From Martelella lutilitoris (GTDB lineage: Bacteria; Pseudomonadota; Alphaproteobacteria; Rhizobiales; Rhizobiaceae), in assembly GCF_016598595.1 (NCBI RefSeq), contig NZ_CP066786.1, forward strand, positions 1,821,501 through 1,885,500: DNA of 64,000 nt, written 5' to 3'. Positions 63,143 through 64,000 of this stretch are shown here, one piece after another. Each line of letters opens with the position of its first letter. The first letter of the stretch is position 1. The position numbers and the translations under genes are program-made. The notes under the pieces were generated by a model. The model saw only the letters and a program-made list of their open reading frames with translations, was not told where the DNA came from and made no database searches.

Positions 63143-64000
63143 ATGTCTGAATTTTACAATCTTGTCGAGGGCGCCGCAGAGGGCCGGTTTGACGGCATCG
63201 AGCGCAGCTACAGCGCGGACGACGTCAAGCGGCTGCGCGGCTCGGTCCGCATCCGCTCGACGCTGGCGGAGGAGGGTGCCAAGCGGCTCTGGAAGCTGAT
63301 CCATGAGGATGATTTCGTCAATGCGCTCGGCGCGCTGTCGGGCAACCAGGCCATGCAGATGGTTCGCGCCGGGCTGAAGGCGATCTATCTCTCCGGTTGG
63401 CAGGTCGCAGCCGACGCCAATACCGCCTCCGCCATGTATCCGGACCAGTCGCTCTATCCGGCCAATGCCGGCCCCGAGCTTGTAAAGCGGATCAACAAAA
63501 CCCTTCAACGTGCTGATCAGATTGAGATATCAGAGAGAAGTGGGCTTTCTGTCGAGACCTGGTTCGCTCCGATCGTCGCCGATGCGGAAGCCGGCTTCGG
63601 CGGGCCGCTCAACGCCTTCGAGATCATGAAGGCCTATATCGAGGCGGGCGCTGCCGGCGTTCATTTCGAGGACCAACTGGCCTCTGAAAAGAAATGCGGC
63701 CATCTCGGCGGCAAGGTTCTGATCCCGACGGCGGCCCATATCCGCAACCTGACCGCCGCCCGGCTTGCCGCCGACGTCATGGGCGTTCCGACGCTGGTCA
63801 TCGCGCGCACGGATGCCGAGGCGGCCAAGCTCCTGACCTCCGATATCGACGAGCGCGACCAGCCCTTTGTCGATTATGATGCCGGCCGCACGGCGGAGGG
63901 CTTCTACCGCGTCCGCAACGGGCTCGAGGCCTGCATCGCCCGTGCCGTCGCCTATGCGCCTTACTGCGATCTCATCTGGTGCGAGACCTCCAAGCCGGAT
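63143..64000 (+). CDS. aceA: Isocitrate lyase (5' part, continues beyond the window)
   Basis: The first 286 residues of the glyoxylate-cycle enzyme that splits isocitrate into succinate and glyoxylate. Motifs: [40 protein letters not shown], the catalytic cysteine in [17 protein letters not shown] and [24 protein letters not shown] lies eight bases before the ATG at 63143; the ATG at 63137 is too close to that site. No stop before the window edge. Likely controlled by the divergent ScfR/RamB-like regulator. Confidence 0.96.
   Translation, partial: MSEFYNLVEGAAEGRFDGIERSYSADDVKRLRGSVRIRSTLAEEGAKRLWKLIHEDDFVNALGALSGNQAMQMVRAGLKAIYLSGWQVAADANTASAMYPDQSLYPANAGPELVKRINKTLQRADQIEISERSGLSVETWFAPIVADAEAGFGGPLNAFEIMKAYIEAGAAGVHFEDQLASEKKCGHLGGKVLIPTAAHIRNLTAARLAADVMGVPTLVIARTDAEAAKLLTSDIDERDQPFVDYDAGRTAEGFYRVRNGLEACIARAVAYAPYCDLIWCETSKPD

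Overview
The window looks like a chromosome segment of an alphaproteobacterium of the Rhizobiales (Hyphomicrobiales), probably Rhizobiaceae or a close marine relative. Reasons: GC-rich codon use, a ScfR/RamB-like regulator divergent from aceA, a cyanide-insensitive-type cydAB, and GGAAC-N17-GTT promoters typical of the alphaproteobacterial general stress sigma factor EcfG. The species cannot be fixed from sequence alone.

Region 1 (about 0.1-21 kb) is a dense stress-response island. Zinc and quinone oxidoreductases, SDR enzymes, the bd-type oxidase CydAB with a DUF2474 peptide, a UDP-glucuronate decarboxylase-like epimerase, Cu/Zn superoxide dismutase, a CBS-pair protein, an RND efflux pair, a PQQ glucose dehydrogenase, a ferritin-like protein and several small unknown proteins are mostly separate short transcription units. 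At least eleven exact or symmetric GGAAC-N17-GTT motifs and two with CGAAC sit just upstream of these genes in the correct direction. This makes the block look like a physical cluster of the EcfG regulon, although the sigma factor and its PhyR/NepR regulators are not in the window.

Region 2 (about 21-40.6 kb) is a decayed mobile island: deletion-scarred selO and nitronate monooxygenase pseudogenes; PrtN-like and ParB-like fragments meeting head to head; an intact FitAB/VapBC-type toxin-antitoxin pair with its own operator and terminator; a truncated phosphotransferase; an IS256-family transposase fused in frame to the end of a phage tail gene; a higA fragment; and an orderly remnant of a siphophage late region (tail tip J C-terminus, fibre, DUF4376, endolysin, holin, DUF1515-like). 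Then come a HlyD-type membrane fusion gene and its small membrane partner. The partner is split by two identical IS256 elements in tandem that share one 8-bp target duplication. A DUF1800/DUF1501 pair and an adenine-methylase fragment close the island.

Region 3 (about 40.6-64 kb) is ordinary chromosome: metNIQ methionine import; two VOC proteins (one shortened by deletion) with an AraC regulator; a LysR regulator divergent from a nitrilase plus complete peptide/nickel-type ABC importer; a TetR regulator next to ilvC; an EEP-family nuclease/phosphatase; a PLP aminotransferase; a NUDIX protein; a PhzF isomerase; tRNA-Lys(CTT); an InrS/CsoR-type metal sensor with an NreB/NrsD-like exporter; and the ScfR-like regulator divergent from isocitrate lyase aceA, which runs off the right edge.
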